From Novipirellula herctigrandis (GTDB lineage: Bacteria > Planctomycetota > Planctomycetia > Pirellulales > Pirellulaceae): a DNA stretch of 64,000 bases. This document shows, piece after piece, positions 1 to 8,000 of this stretch. The notes beneath the pieces are model-generated. The model saw nothing but the letters and a program-made list of their open reading frames with translations. It was not told the DNA's origin and did not search any database. The translations under genes were made by a program, and so were the position numbers. Every line of letters starts with the position of its first letter. The first letter of the stretch is position 1. The DNA lies in assembly GCA_007859835.1 (NCBI GenBank), contig SJPJ01000001.1, forward strand, positions 6,175,632 to 6,239,631, written 5' to 3'.

Positions 1-316
1 CAAACGGCGGTACGCGAACGCCTTCGAGTTCAAGAAGGAAATGAGCCGTAGCAACGCGTTGCATTAGCGGCTCCAGTGTCCGATAGACCTCTGGCGAGCC
101 ATCCGCGATTGCCTCCTGTAATTTTTCCATCGCTACGGTCATCGATCTGGCAGCAGCTTCAAAGTCTTGTGCCTTGAAATCAGTGCCCACTTCGTTAAAT
201 GCTTGCGTGACGGAAACGACTAATTGTTTTTCGCTAGCGGATAATTCCGCCGCGTGAGTGAGCGAATGGATCGATACGAGTAGAGCCAAGCAGAACAGAA
301 TAAATCGCGACCACAT
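1..316 (-). CDS. secreted protein, N-terminal part (runs off the left edge)
   Basis: About 105 codons are visible, beginning with an ATG at 316 and open to the window edge. Residues 1-23 form a signal peptide (a short basic start, MWSRF, then the hydrophobic run ILFCLALLVSI and an alanine-rich cleavage region ending HAA). The mature part is helical and charged (SASEKQLVVSVTQAF, then AMEKLQEAIADG) and becomes proline-rich at the edge (VRVPPF). I do not recognise a catalytic domain in this piece. Planctomycete proteins with such an N-terminus sometimes carry a haem-binding domain further on, but that part is outside the window, so no function is claimed. Confidence 0.7.
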   Translation of the reverse strand, partial: MWSRFILFCLALLVSIHSLTHAAELSASEKQLVVSVTQAFNEVGTDFKAQDFEAAARSMTVAMEKLQEAIADGSPEVYRTLEPLMQRVATAHFLLELEGVRVPPF

Positions 317-831
317 CCGTCGAGTTCCTTAATGGTGAGGTTGGCAGACGAGCATCCATAGCCATGAAACGTGCCAAATGAATCGGGCTATTATCGCTGA
401 TTAGCATCATAACTGGCAAAGGTGAATCGTGAAAACGAAACTTCTCGCGCTGTTCTAAACCGTCCCCTCGCCCACGCGAAACGCCAAATGGTCGGCATCA
501 TCGGATCTGGATTGCACCCCATGGAGGGCTTCTGCAGCAAAATCGGGGCAGTGAATTTCTGTCTGGATGTTGCTGTAAGTTGTTTTGCATAAACAGTTTG
601 CGGGTTCTTCAGGGCGTTTTTCGGCAAACCCGCTGCGGAGCATACTCGCAGCACATTAAAAGGGTGGATTGCGAAGGATTTTTTGACGGAGTGCTTTCTA
701 TGACCTACATAACCTTGGTGTTCTGCCCAATCCACTAGGTCGCCACTTGCCGCAGGCAGCACGTTTCGCAGCGAGCGGATGGACATCCCGACCGCCCGAT
801 CCATTTCCGTAATAGCCTCTACGTAGAACCT
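317..831. other. intergenic region upstream of the response regulator
   Basis: This 515-base stretch lies between the divergently transcribed secreted-protein gene and the response regulator gene, so it should hold both promoters. I found no convincing sigma-70 or sigma-54 promoter by eye, no RNA gene and no coding frame with planctomycete-like composition. A 161-codon open frame on the minus strand overlaps the regulator start and looks random. Confidence 0.4.
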
Positions 832-2271
832 ATGACGCGTTCCGCATCGATCCTGTTGGTCGACGACGACTATCACCTAGCCGAATCCATGGCGTTGTGG
901 CTTCGTGAAATGAGTCACGTTGTTGTTGTGGCGGGGACGCTTGACGAAGCGAAAACTGCACTTAAAAAACAAACCTTCGACTTAGTCATTACTGACTTGC
1001 GATTGGGCAACGACGATGGTTTTGATTTGATCACCCATACGCGGAAGCGTTTCCCCGAGACGTCGGTTTTGGTGATCACAGGCTATGCGACGCCCAACAC
1101 GGCTATTGAAGCCGTCCGCGCCGGTGCGTATGACTTGTTAACAAAGCCCCTGATCGACGAAGAACTTACGCTTGCGATTGATCGGTCGATCCAGCAGCGC
1201 AAGATCGCTAGCGAGAACGACGCGCTCCGCAAACAGCTTGATCGTCGCAGCGGCATGGAGAACATTCTGAGCCACGATTATCGAATGTTGAAAATCTTTG
1301 ATGTCGTCGACTCGATTGCCGACGCCCGTGCATCCGTACTGATTACCGGCGAAAATGGAACGGGCAAAAGCATGGTCGCTCGGGCCATTCATACACGCAG
1401 TGCTCGACGTGGCGGTGCATTTATCGAAGTGGCTTGTGGGGCACTACCAGACACGCTGTTAGAAAGCGAACTGTTTGGTCATGTTGCCGGCGCTTTTACC
1501 GGTGCTGTGGGTGATCGGCCAGGGAAATTTCAACTTGCCGACGGCGGTACATTGTTTCTCGATGAAATTGCCACAGCCACGCCAGCGATGCAAGTCAAGC
1601 TGCTTCGTGTCCTACAGGAATTTCAATTCGAACCGCTTGGCGGTTCCGAGACGCATAGCGTTGATACGCGAGTGATTTTGGCGACCAACGAAGACTTGTC
1701 CAAAGCGGTCACATCGGGGGCATTTCGACAAGACCTCTATTATCGCGTGAACGTGGTCAATATTGTCATTCCACCGCTTCGTGAACGCGTCGGCGACATA
1801 CCTCTTTTGGTAGAACATTTTCTACGTGAAGCCGCCGATGCGAGTGATCGTAATATCCTCGGATTCGACCGCGAAGCGATGACGGTTTTGCAAAGTTATG
1901 CTTGGCCAGGGAATGTTCGGCAACTTGAAAACGTGGTGGAACGAGCGGTTTTGTTGAGTCGCAACTCGACATTAACCAAGGATGATTTGCCTCCGGAATT
2001 GACGGGGCAAATGGGTGATGTCTCGTTTGCAGCCTACTCGGTCGATTCCTCCGCCACCGCAACACATAGCTTTGAGGATGTGAGCGGTAAGACATTGCGT
2101 GACGCGCTCGAGGGTCCCGAGCGGACAATTATTCTGCAATCGCTTAGGAACCATCACTGGAACCGAGCGGCCACGGCCGAGGCACTCGATATTAACCGCA
2201 CAACGCTTTACAAAAAGATGAAGCGTCTCGGTTTGGATGATCCAAGACTGCAATACAGTTCCAATTCGTAG
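832..2271 (+). CDS. sigma-54-dependent response regulator (NtrC/FlrC class)
   Basis: A three-domain enhancer-binding activator of RNA polymerase-sigma54. Residues 1-120 are a receiver domain with the acidic pair D11-D12, phospho-acceptor D55 (LVITD) and the conserved Lys at 105. Residues 145-385 are the AAA+ motor, with a Walker A GENGTGKS at 173-180, the sigma-54 contact loop GAFTGA at 220-225 and Walker B LFLDE at 241-245. The C-terminus (about 440-470) is a Fis-type helix-turn-helix (NRAATAEALDINRTTLYKKM). The 479-residue length is typical of the class. It lies about 8 kb upstream of the flagellar operon, whose first gene encodes an isolated histidine-kinase-like ATPase domain. A role in flagellar gene control would be consistent with that, but is only inference. 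The ATG at 832 has no strong Shine-Dalgarno sequence. Confidence 0.93.
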   Translation: MTRSASILLVDDDYHLAESMALWLREMSHVVVVAGTLDEAKTALKKQTFDLVITDLRLGNDDGFDLITHTRKRFPETSVLVITGYATPNTAIEAVRAGAYDLLTKPLIDEELTLAIDRSIQQRKIASENDALRKQLDRRSGMENILSHDYRMLKIFDVVDSIADARASVLITGENGTGKSMVARAIHTRSARRGGAFIEVACGALPDTLLESELFGHVAGAFTGAVGDRPGKFQLADGGTLFLDEIATATPAMQVKLLRVLQEFQFEPLGGSETHSVDTRVILATNEDLSKAVTSGAFRQDLYYRVNVVNIVIPPLRERVGDIPLLVEHFLREAADASDRNILGFDREAMTVLQSYAWPGNVRQLENVVERAVLLSRNSTLTKDDLPPELTGQMGDVSFAAYSVDSSATATHSFEDVSGKTLRDALEGPERTIILQSLRNHHWNRAATAEALDINRTTLYKKMKRLGLDDPRLQYSSNS

Positions 2272-2283
2272 CGACGAATTGTC

Positions 2284-2523
2284 TTATTTTTTGGTCGTGG
2301 AATTCATGTCCTTGAGTGATTTGCCAAGCCGCTTGCGGTTATTCGCAGCTCGCCCCCGCGTGACTTTAGGTTGCTCTGTTTCGCCTACTAGAAGTGCGGC
2401 GACGTTGGGGTGAAGCTCATCGCTGTCGGCCGGCGTGCCGATTTGCTCGATCGCATCGCTTACACCAAGAAGCACCGATTGACGCACTCCGTCACGTAGC
2501 CATTCAAAAAAATTGACATTCAT
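2284..2523 (-). CDS. small conserved hypothetical protein, 79 aa
   Basis: An unrecognised small protein with a basic C-terminal tail (VTRGRAANNRKRLGKSLKDM). The ATG at 2523 is preceded by GGAGA at a proper distance, which supports translation. The N-terminal 30 residues look amphipathic (MNVNFFEWLRDGVRQSVLLGV). Its stop codon lies 12 bases from that of the convergent response regulator. It follows the FlgN-like gene after a 108-base gap holding a perfect hairpin, so it may be the last gene of that minus-strand unit. No function is assigned. Confidence 0.65.
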   Translation of the reverse strand: MNVNFFEWLRDGVRQSVLLGVSDAIEQIGTPADSDELHPNVAALLVGETEQPKVTRGRAANNRKRLGKSLKDMNSTTKK

Positions 2524-2551
2524 TGTGGTTCTCCGTTTTGTATCTTTTTGA

Positions 2552-2571
2552 CCCGTTCAAGTGCGAACGGG
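2552..2571. promoter_or_regulatory. perfect hairpin between two minus-strand genes
   Basis: CCCGTTC and GAACGGG form a perfect 7-bp stem around a 6-base loop. In the minus direction it is not followed by a T-run, so a classical terminator is unlikely. It may be an mRNA processing or stability element between the FlgN-like gene and the 79-aa gene. Confidence 0.45.
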
Positions 2572-2631
2572 ATTTGATAGATCATGATGACCTTTTAGAT
2601 TAGGAGTCGATCGGATGTCTAGACCGGTTCT

Positions 2632-3084
2632 TCAACCACTGGACAGATCCAATTGTCCACCCGTCTGAGACGTTTGGCTTGCTTGGTTGTAACTTTGGTT
2701 CGCTCGTTTCGCGCCGTCACAGCGAGCGAGCTGCTCTTGGATCTGATCTCGGCTGTGCACCAGCACCTGCTCGCACTCCGCTTCTTGATCCATCAATTCT
2801 TTGAGCATTCGATCACACTGTGTGTTCAATTCGCGTGATTGATTACGCATTTCGATCGATGGCCAATCACGTTCGTCGGGATCATCGCCTACCGCTCGGC
2901 TCAACTGTTTTGATATTGCGGCTAATGCGGCCAAGGGGTTTTGTTTCTTCGCCAATATGTGCATCAACTCATTCATCCGTCCCGAACGAGCTGCGCCGAT
3001 CTGTTCGTATCCAAGGTCGACTAGTTCGACGAGCGTCGCGTGTCGCTTTGCCACCAGTACAGAAATTTCGCTGCCATTGATCAT
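2632..3084 (-). CDS. FlgN-like flagellar export chaperone (putative)
   Basis: A 150-residue helical, coiled-coil protein with the pattern seen in FlgN/FliT-type chaperones: an N-terminal helix of regularly spaced Leu (VAKRHATLVELVDLGYEQIG), a Lys/Gln-rich turn (AKKQNPLAALAAISKQL), then a long charged helix (RELNTQCDRMLKELMDQEAE). The tail after residue 130 is Gln/Ser-rich and probably disordered. The ATG at 3084 is preceded by AAAGGGC. It lies 23 bases downstream of the TPR gene and so is probably cotranscribed with it. FlgN chaperones hook-filament junction proteins FlgK and FlgL, which are not in the window. The assignment rests on shape and on the flagellar context 7 kb away, so it is tentative. 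Confidence 0.5.
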   Translation of the reverse strand: MINGSEISVLVAKRHATLVELVDLGYEQIGAARSGRMNELMHILAKKQNPLAALAAISKQLSRAVGDDPDERDWPSIEMRNQSRELNTQCDRMLKELMDQEAECEQVLVHSRDQIQEQLARCDGAKRANQSYNQASQTSQTGGQLDLSSG

Positions 3085-3107
3085 GCGTTGCCCTTTAAAA
3101 GCGTCTG

Positions 3108-5771
3108 TTAGGATCGACCTGGAATTCCGCCAAGATCATCGATGCCCGAATTCATCCACGCCAACAACTGCTCCCATCCTTTTCGATCGTACCGAGTTGT
3201 TCTATCAAATTCACCGTCGAATCTCGTTGGAATCCGCTGCAGCACCACTTCGGCCTGTCGAATCAAAAGATCGGCCTCGCGTTTTCTTGAAAGCGCCTTC
3301 ATGCATCGGGCTTGCCCGAGGATCGCTTCAAGTGCAGGCGGTTCATTCATATAGCGAAGCGATACAGCACGGTACGCGACGGCCGCATCGTCGAGCCGCC
3401 CCAGTTCTTTTAGGGTGTCTGCTTCGGCCATGAAGCAATTGCGGAGCATTGATTTGGCATCGTCCGATAGCCGTTGTTCATCTTCGCGGATGAGCAGACT
3501 CTCTCTTAATCGTCCAAAACCATCAAGGGCGGCTTGCAGTTCGGTGTCAACCTTATTTCGAAGCGAGCGTCGGGCGGTATCAAGCACATCAGGAGCGATC
3601 GATTCGAGCCGAGGCCACTCGGCCGCCAATACATGGCTGCGCGCAGCAAGGTAAGCCGCCATTTGAGCGCGGGGCGAAGGCCAATACCGCTCAGCGGACT
3701 CGTCAAGTCTGCGGATGGCATCTTCTAAGATCGGTTGATTTTTCTTTAGCAACTCGATCCGTTCGGCTGGATAAGCTTGCTCGGCAAGCAAATGGTTTTC
3801 GTAACCTTTGCGGTACAGCATTTCTGCGAGAGTAAAAAGTGAATCTCGCCATGCAGGGCTTTGCGGAGTCAATTCGCCATCGTGCAAATTGTCCATCAGG
3901 TATGCTCGTGCCTTGTCCAGATCACCGATTTCCGAACAAGCCATTGCAAGTAGCAACCGGGCATCATAACGAAGCGGATCGCGAGTGAATTCAGCGATAC
4001 AAGTCTCAAGTGAATCGATGGCTTCGATCGGCTTGTTGTCAGCTAACAATGCACGGCCAAAGGCAACTAAACCACGTGGTTGTCGGCGGCGTTCTTCGTA
4101 ACGCAAGTACGGTCGCAGCAATTGGATGCTTCGCCCATAGTGGCGTCCCTGTTGGTATGCGTCGATCGCCGCCCATGTGGTCGGCAGGTAGCGAGGCGTG
4201 TCATAATCGTATTCGGCGGCCTGAGCAAACGCGTCACCGGCTGCACGAAAACGGGTTCTCGCAAGCGACGACGCCGCTCGGGAGACATCGCCGCCGATGC
4301 CCGTTCCTTCCTTAACGGTACTAGCACCCCATTCTCGGTACGTGATCCCTTCTTGCATCAGCGCTTCGGCGGGCGAAAAAACGGGGGGCAACATCCGAGC
4401 AATGTCGATCGCGGCTGGATACTTTCCATGATCACGCAATCTTTCCAGTGCCACAATCATGCGGCGCTGGAATTCATCAAAGGACAGAAGCGACGCGTCA
4501 AAACCTTGTTCGTTAACGAGTTCATGCATGATGAACCGGGTTGTCTGTACCATTTCAAGTCCACGCCCCTGATCGGCTAGCAATTCCATCTCCTCAAGAC
4601 TGCCGATGATGGCCTCGGCACCAAACGGACGTTGTTGGCGAACTGTCGTCATTTGTGCGAGAGCTCTGTCGGGCATCCCTTGGCATAGATAGGCTCGCCC
4701 GGCCCAAACGCGGGCGATTGCCGCGAGTCGCGGCGGTCCTTCGCGATGAATATCGGCTAGGCTCTGCATCGCCTCGCTCAGTTCAGCGACGGCTTTGCTG
4801 CGATCTAAAAACTTTTCGTTTGGTTTTTTGCCGTAGCGGTCGATTGTCTTTCGGATTTGCACAACCGCGCCAGCCAATTTCAATTGATCACGGTATTCCG
4901 AAAGCTCGTTTTGCGGATCATTTTCTGGATCAGGCAACGACGAAATTTTGCTATCGATGATTTGCTGGGCTTCTTCAAAACGGCGCAGCTGGGTGAGTGC
5001 TTCAATTTGGATATTCTCGGCGGCTCGTCGTAGCGGTACTCGTAAGGCGGGGTCGCGAAGGTATTCTTCGATTGTTGCGAGGGCAGCGTCAGCGGATGGC
5101 TCGTTTGATTTCAATTGAGCCTGTGCGAGCGTTGGCGTCAGAGATCGACGCAGCGTTGGATCACGTTGGATGGCTTGCGTGAGAAGCTTGGCGGCTTTGT
5201 CATATTCGCCGAGTCCGAACATGGCTTCACCTAAGAACTGCAATCCGTCGACTTCGCGGCCGATTGGAAATCCAGAAGCGGCGATTTTTTCGAGAATCGG
5301 TGCGGCTTCGGCAAAGTGTTCACGCTGCGATCGCGCGTCGGCAGATTCCTTGGCACGTGCGACCAAGCCAGCACCGATAAGAAAGTCTCGTTTTTTCTTT
5401 AGGGCAGCGGTTTCATCTTCAGGATTTGGTGCGGCGGCAGTCTCGTCATCCGGTTCGGCTGTCTGTTCCGCCTGCTCTTCGGGTTCGATCTCCGGCAGAA
5501 AGTCTTCGTCATCAGCGTCGAGTTCGTCTTCGAACTTGGCGGTCCTGGCCAATTCGCCCGCTAAAACCACTCGGCCTTGGATATATTCTCGCGAAGCGAA
5601 ATCAATCGTTTCGATAGGATCGGGCGGACCCGTTTTCCACCAAACTGAAAATAGAACTCCGGAACCGCCGACGGCCGCTACGGCAGCGCACAACAATAGC
5701 CCCAAAGCCACATTGTCGTAACTTTTTTGACTCGAATCGGCCTTATTCTTCTCGGGCTTTTGTTTGCTCAT
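3108..5771 (-). CDS. membrane-anchored tetratricopeptide-repeat protein
   Basis: About 887 residues from the ATG at 5771. That start is chosen because the upstream extension is cysteine-rich junk and GGAAAG precedes this ATG. The order is a basic cytoplasmic N-terminus (KQKPEKNKADSSQKS), one transmembrane helix (about 22-45, VALGLLLCAAVAAVGGSGVLF), an acidic low-complexity stretch (DELDADDEDFLPEIEPEE), then many TPR-like helical pairs to the end (for example GLGEYDKAAKLLTQAIQRDP and GRLDDAAVAYRAVSLRY). TPR solenoids bind proteins, and the topology puts this one outside the cytoplasmic membrane. Neighbours suggest cotranscription with the FlgN-like gene. No enzymatic motif is visible. Confidence 0.85.
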   Translation of the reverse strand: MSKQKPEKNKADSSQKSYDNVALGLLLCAAVAAVGGSGVLFSVWWKTGPPDPIETIDFASREYIQGRVVLAGELARTAKFEDELDADDEDFLPEIEPEEQAEQTAEPDDETAAAPNPEDETAALKKKRDFLIGAGLVARAKESADARSQREHFAEAAPILEKIAASGFPIGREVDGLQFLGEAMFGLGEYDKAAKLLTQAIQRDPTLRRSLTPTLAQAQLKSNEPSADAALATIEEYLRDPALRVPLRRAAENIQIEALTQLRRFEEAQQIIDSKISSLPDPENDPQNELSEYRDQLKLAGAVVQIRKTIDRYGKKPNEKFLDRSKAVAELSEAMQSLADIHREGPPRLAAIARVWAGRAYLCQGMPDRALAQMTTVRQQRPFGAEAIIGSLEEMELLADQGRGLEMVQTTRFIMHELVNEQGFDASLLSFDEFQRRMIVALERLRDHGKYPAAIDIARMLPPVFSPAEALMQEGITYREWGASTVKEGTGIGGDVSRAASSLARTRFRAAGDAFAQAAEYDYDTPRYLPTTWAAIDAYQQGRHYGRSIQLLRPYLRYEERRRQPRGLVAFGRALLADNKPIEAIDSLETCIAEFTRDPLRYDARLLLAMACSEIGDLDKARAYLMDNLHDGELTPQSPAWRDSLFTLAEMLYRKGYENHLLAEQAYPAERIELLKKNQPILEDAIRRLDESAERYWPSPRAQMAAYLAARSHVLAAEWPRLESIAPDVLDTARRSLRNKVDTELQAALDGFGRLRESLLIREDEQRLSDDAKSMLRNCFMAEADTLKELGRLDDAAVAYRAVSLRYMNEPPALEAILGQARCMKALSRKREADLLIRQAEVVLQRIPTRFDGEFDRTTRYDRKGWEQLLAWMNSGIDDLGGIPGRS

Positions 5772-5932
5772 GCTTTCCAGTCGCAGAAAACGCTGCTTTT
5801 GGATTAGCAAATAACAAGGGCAAGCGTCAAGCAAGATGCATGATGGGAGAAGAATGGATCAAGTTAGTGCTGCGTCCCAATTAAGAATTGGAGTTCCGCA
5901 ACCTGAATATGGAGCTGTAGATTGCTAGCAAA

Positions 5933-6313
5933 TTAGTCTTGCAGTTTCTCGTTCTGCTGGTGGCGAGCAGCATCACGATGTTTTTTTTTGTCAAGGTTCC
6001 GTTGAAACGCCTTGGTCAAGTCAATGCCGGACTGGTTGGCTAAACAAAAAGTCACAAACAGGACATCCGCGAGTTCATCAGCCAGCGAGTTCGTTATATC
6101 AGCCGGCTTTTTTCCCGTTTTCCACGATTGTTCGCCGCACGTCCGGGACAAAATTCGGGCCACCTCGCCTACCTCTTCGATCAATTGGGCAAGGTTGGTC
6201 ATTTCGTCAAAATACCGCACACCGATCGAGTGAATCCACTGGTCAACTTGAACCTGAGCATCACGGATGGTTAGGTTGGATAGATAAGATTCGGGGGGGG
6301 GGGATGGGGACAT
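5933..6313 (-). CDS. MazG-like nucleotide pyrophosphohydrolase
   Basis: A small all-alpha NTP pyrophosphohydrolase of the MazG/iMazG class, which hydrolyses (d)NTPs to NMP plus pyrophosphate and is usually a house-cleaning enzyme. The metal-binding signatures are intact: LIEEVGEVAR in the first helix and LADELADVLFVTFCLA in the later helix, joined by a linker with a tryptophan (EQSWKTGKKP). The C-terminus is basic (NLDKKKHRDAARHQQ). I choose the ATG at 6313 (MSPSPPPESYL); an upstream extension to 6397 is possible. The codons after the start contain an uninterrupted run of eleven C (G on the plus strand), unusual in a coding sequence and described separately. Confidence 0.85.
   Translation of the reverse strand: MSPSPPPESYLSNLTIRDAQVQVDQWIHSIGVRYFDEMTNLAQLIEEVGEVARILSRTCGEQSWKTGKKPADITNSLADELADVLFVTFCLANQSGIDLTKAFQRNLDKKKHRDAARHQQNEKLQD
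6293..6303. repeat. homopolymer run of eleven G/C bases in the start of the MazG-like gene
   Basis: The plus strand reads eleven consecutive G. On the coding minus strand this gives the proline codons of SPPPE within 10 codons of the chosen start. Any one- or two-base change puts the rest of the gene out of frame with this start. Confidence 0.9.
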
Positions 6314-6477
6314 GTTTGAAATTGACTCTAATGTTGAAGCGGGAAAACGGACAAAAACAGACAATTTCGCTGCCTCGACCTCTCGGTTGGGTCTCACATC
6401 GAACTCAGCTCAAGTATGCTAATGTCAACCAACGGCGAGAATCCAACTTGGCGAATGAAGGAAAAGGAGGCACCGCA

Positions 6478-6591
6478 ATGCTAGCGAAGTCTAGCTTTTT
6501 CCTACGATCGGATCGACCGACGTGTGATTCAGGCATTTGTCATAGTCATCGAAAGAATTTCGCTTTTGGAATTGACTCGCACCGGGCATGA
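6478..6591 (+). CDS. possible 37-aa leader peptide upstream of the MaoC gene
   Basis: A short frame beginning at 6478 with an ideal Shine-Dalgarno sequence (AAGGAGG, 7 bases before the ATG) and encoding a basic, Cys/His-containing 37-residue peptide (starts MLAKSSFFLR). Its TGA overlaps the ATG at 6588 of the following frame as ATGA. It is followed at once by a GC-rich hairpin and a T-run. The strong ribosome site is the main evidence; the peptide matches nothing I know. Confidence 0.35.
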   Translation: MLAKSSFFLRSDRPTCDSGICHSHRKNFAFGIDSHRA

Positions 6592-6595
6592 TACT

Positions 6596-6628
6596 GCGGA
6601 TCTCCGTGGGGATCCGCACATCCTTTTT
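6596..6628 (+). terminator. hairpin plus T-run, possible attenuator before the MaoC gene
   Basis: GCGGATC (6596-6602) pairs perfectly with GATCCGC (6611-6617) around an 8-base loop. A tract ending in TTTTT follows by 6628. It lies between the small leader frame and the most likely MaoC start at 6651, a position where a leader-controlled terminator would act. Confidence 0.4.
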
Positions 6629-6650
6629 CAACCAAAATGTCGAGCGATTG

Positions 6651-7163
6651 GTGAATTCTACTGCCGCAATCGAACCGCTGTTCCTTGAAGACATGAAGGT
6701 TGGGGATCATTGGTTAAGTCCAATGCGTGAAATCTCATCGGAAGATGTCGCTGATTTTGCAATGCTCACTGGCGATAATGACCCGCTTCATAGCAGTGAC
6801 GCATCAAGGTCCCCGTTTGGTGAACCGGTCGCGCACGGACTGTTAGGACTGAGTGTGTTGGCGGGGTTAAGCAGTCAACATCCTCAAGTAGCGACGTTGG
6901 CATTGGTGGGTATTTCGGATTGGCAATTCGAAGCTCCGGTTTTCTTTGGAGATTGTGTTCAGGTTCTCACGGAAGTGGAGCAAATCCAACAACATGGTCG
7001 CCGATCGGGTCGAGTCACTTGGATTCGTCAATTGCTCAACCAACATGGAAAAATTGTCCAGCGAGGCCGATTTGTCACACTGGTGGCCACACGTTTGAGA
7101 GCGAGACACTTTTCGCATTCGCACGAAGAAATGTCTCCGCGCGGCACGCTCCGAGCAAGGTAG
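6651..7163 (+). CDS. MaoC-like hotdog-fold dehydratase/hydratase
   Basis: A single hotdog domain of the (R)-specific enoyl-CoA hydratase type. The MaoC signature is clear: FAMLTGDNDPLHSS with the catalytic Asp and His in the D-x-N-x-x-H spacing, then SPFGEPVAHGLLGLSVL. The family hydrates 2-enoyl-CoA in fatty acid, PHA or polyketide metabolism; the substrate here is unknown. I place the start at GTG 6651 (VNSTAAIEPLF), because the region from ATG 6588 to there carries a perfect hairpin and has no domain match. The longer form from 6588 would be translationally coupled to the small upstream frame. The final 25 residues are basic and outside the fold. The next gene starts 3 bases after the stop. 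Confidence 0.85.
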   Translation: MNSTAAIEPLFLEDMKVGDHWLSPMREISSEDVADFAMLTGDNDPLHSSDASRSPFGEPVAHGLLGLSVLAGLSSQHPQVATLALVGISDWQFEAPVFFGDCVQVLTEVEQIQQHGRRSGRVTWIRQLLNQHGKIVQRGRFVTLVATRLRARHFSHSHEEMSPRGTLRAR

Positions 7164-7166
7164 CAT

Positions 7167-7925
7167 TTGGTTTTGAATCGTCGCGATTTCTTTGTACTTG
7201 CATCATCGGTTTGGTGTCTGGCTTCGACACGGGCAATTGAATTGTTCGCTGATGAGGACACCGATGAAGGCACCAACCGAGATGACGAAGAGGCGATCAT
7301 CGAAACGATTGATCTTTCGGAGCTTTCCGAGCCACCGCCCGCGATCGCGGAGTTGATCGAATCGGCAAAGGTTCGATTCATCCTCGGACCACAAGAGAAA
7401 GCAACAACGCAAAAGAGATTGCGTACGCGAGCGCTCGGCAAAGGCCGCAAGACTGCGGGGCTGACCGAGTACCGAGTCTCGTATCGTTTTCGTAGTTACA
7501 ATCGATGGAACGAGACGATCGATGGGCGGTCTGACAAGGAGGTGACGGTGACAGCTAAATTATTCGATCTGGGTATCGATCATAGTCACACGGTTTGGTT
7601 GCTCCAACGCCCCAGTGCGGAAACGTTTTGGACCGACCGCGTCGTCCTGCACGAATTGGATCATGTTCGCATTTCCAGTGATCCGATGCTCGAAAAGCGG
7701 TTTGTCGAAAAGGTGCAAAGCAAGTTGGTTTTTACAACGAGCATCGGTGTCGACGAGAGGTATAGCAGTCAAAAAGCGAACCGGATCGTTAAGCAGCACA
7801 TTGCCGATACGTTTGAAGAAATTGCCGAGTTGATTGAAATCCGCTACCAGGAACTCGATAGGTTAACCGACCATGGTCTCAATGAATTGCCCCCGAATTC
7901 TTCGCTCGATTCGGTATTGAGATAG
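7167..7925 (+). CDS. Tat-exported HExxH protein, putative zinc metallopeptidase
   Basis: About 252 residues from a TTG at 7167 (7173 is also possible), three bases after the MaoC stop. The N-terminus is a twin-arginine signal (NRRDFFVLASS followed by a short hydrophobic core ending STRAIEL), so a folded and probably cofactor-bearing protein is exported. After an acidic linker (DEDTDEGTNRDDEEA) comes a beta-rich domain containing VVLHELDHVRIS. HELDH fits the HExxH zinc-protease motif and resembles the DUF922-type proteases in layout. A downstream Glu or Asp ligand cannot be fixed by eye. The last 60 residues are helical. Proteolytic activity is inferred from the motif alone. Confidence 0.6.
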   Translation: MVLNRRDFFVLASSVWCLASTRAIELFADEDTDEGTNRDDEEAIIETIDLSELSEPPPAIAELIESAKVRFILGPQEKATTQKRLRTRALGKGRKTAGLTEYRVSYRFRSYNRWNETIDGRSDKEVTVTAKLFDLGIDHSHTVWLLQRPSAETFWTDRVVLHELDHVRISSDPMLEKRFVEKVQSKLVFTTSIGVDERYSSQKANRIVKQHIADTFEEIAELIEIRYQELDRLTDHGLNELPPNSSLDSVLR

Positions 7926-8000
7926 GGAGGATTTGCAGAGTTGGCCTGCTGTCCCTGAACACCACCCGCTGTTAGCAACGGCAAACCGATCAACCACGAC

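Noticed and set aside
391-876. 161-codon open frame on the minus strand upstream of the response regulator
   Set aside because: It overlaps the regulator start, has no ribosome site and its composition (Arg, Pro, Thr-rich) looks like an antisense artefact.
5170-5721. 183-codon plus-strand frame inside the TPR gene
   Set aside because: It is antisense to a strong coding gene and is extreme Ser/Ala low complexity, as expected from complementing acidic codons.
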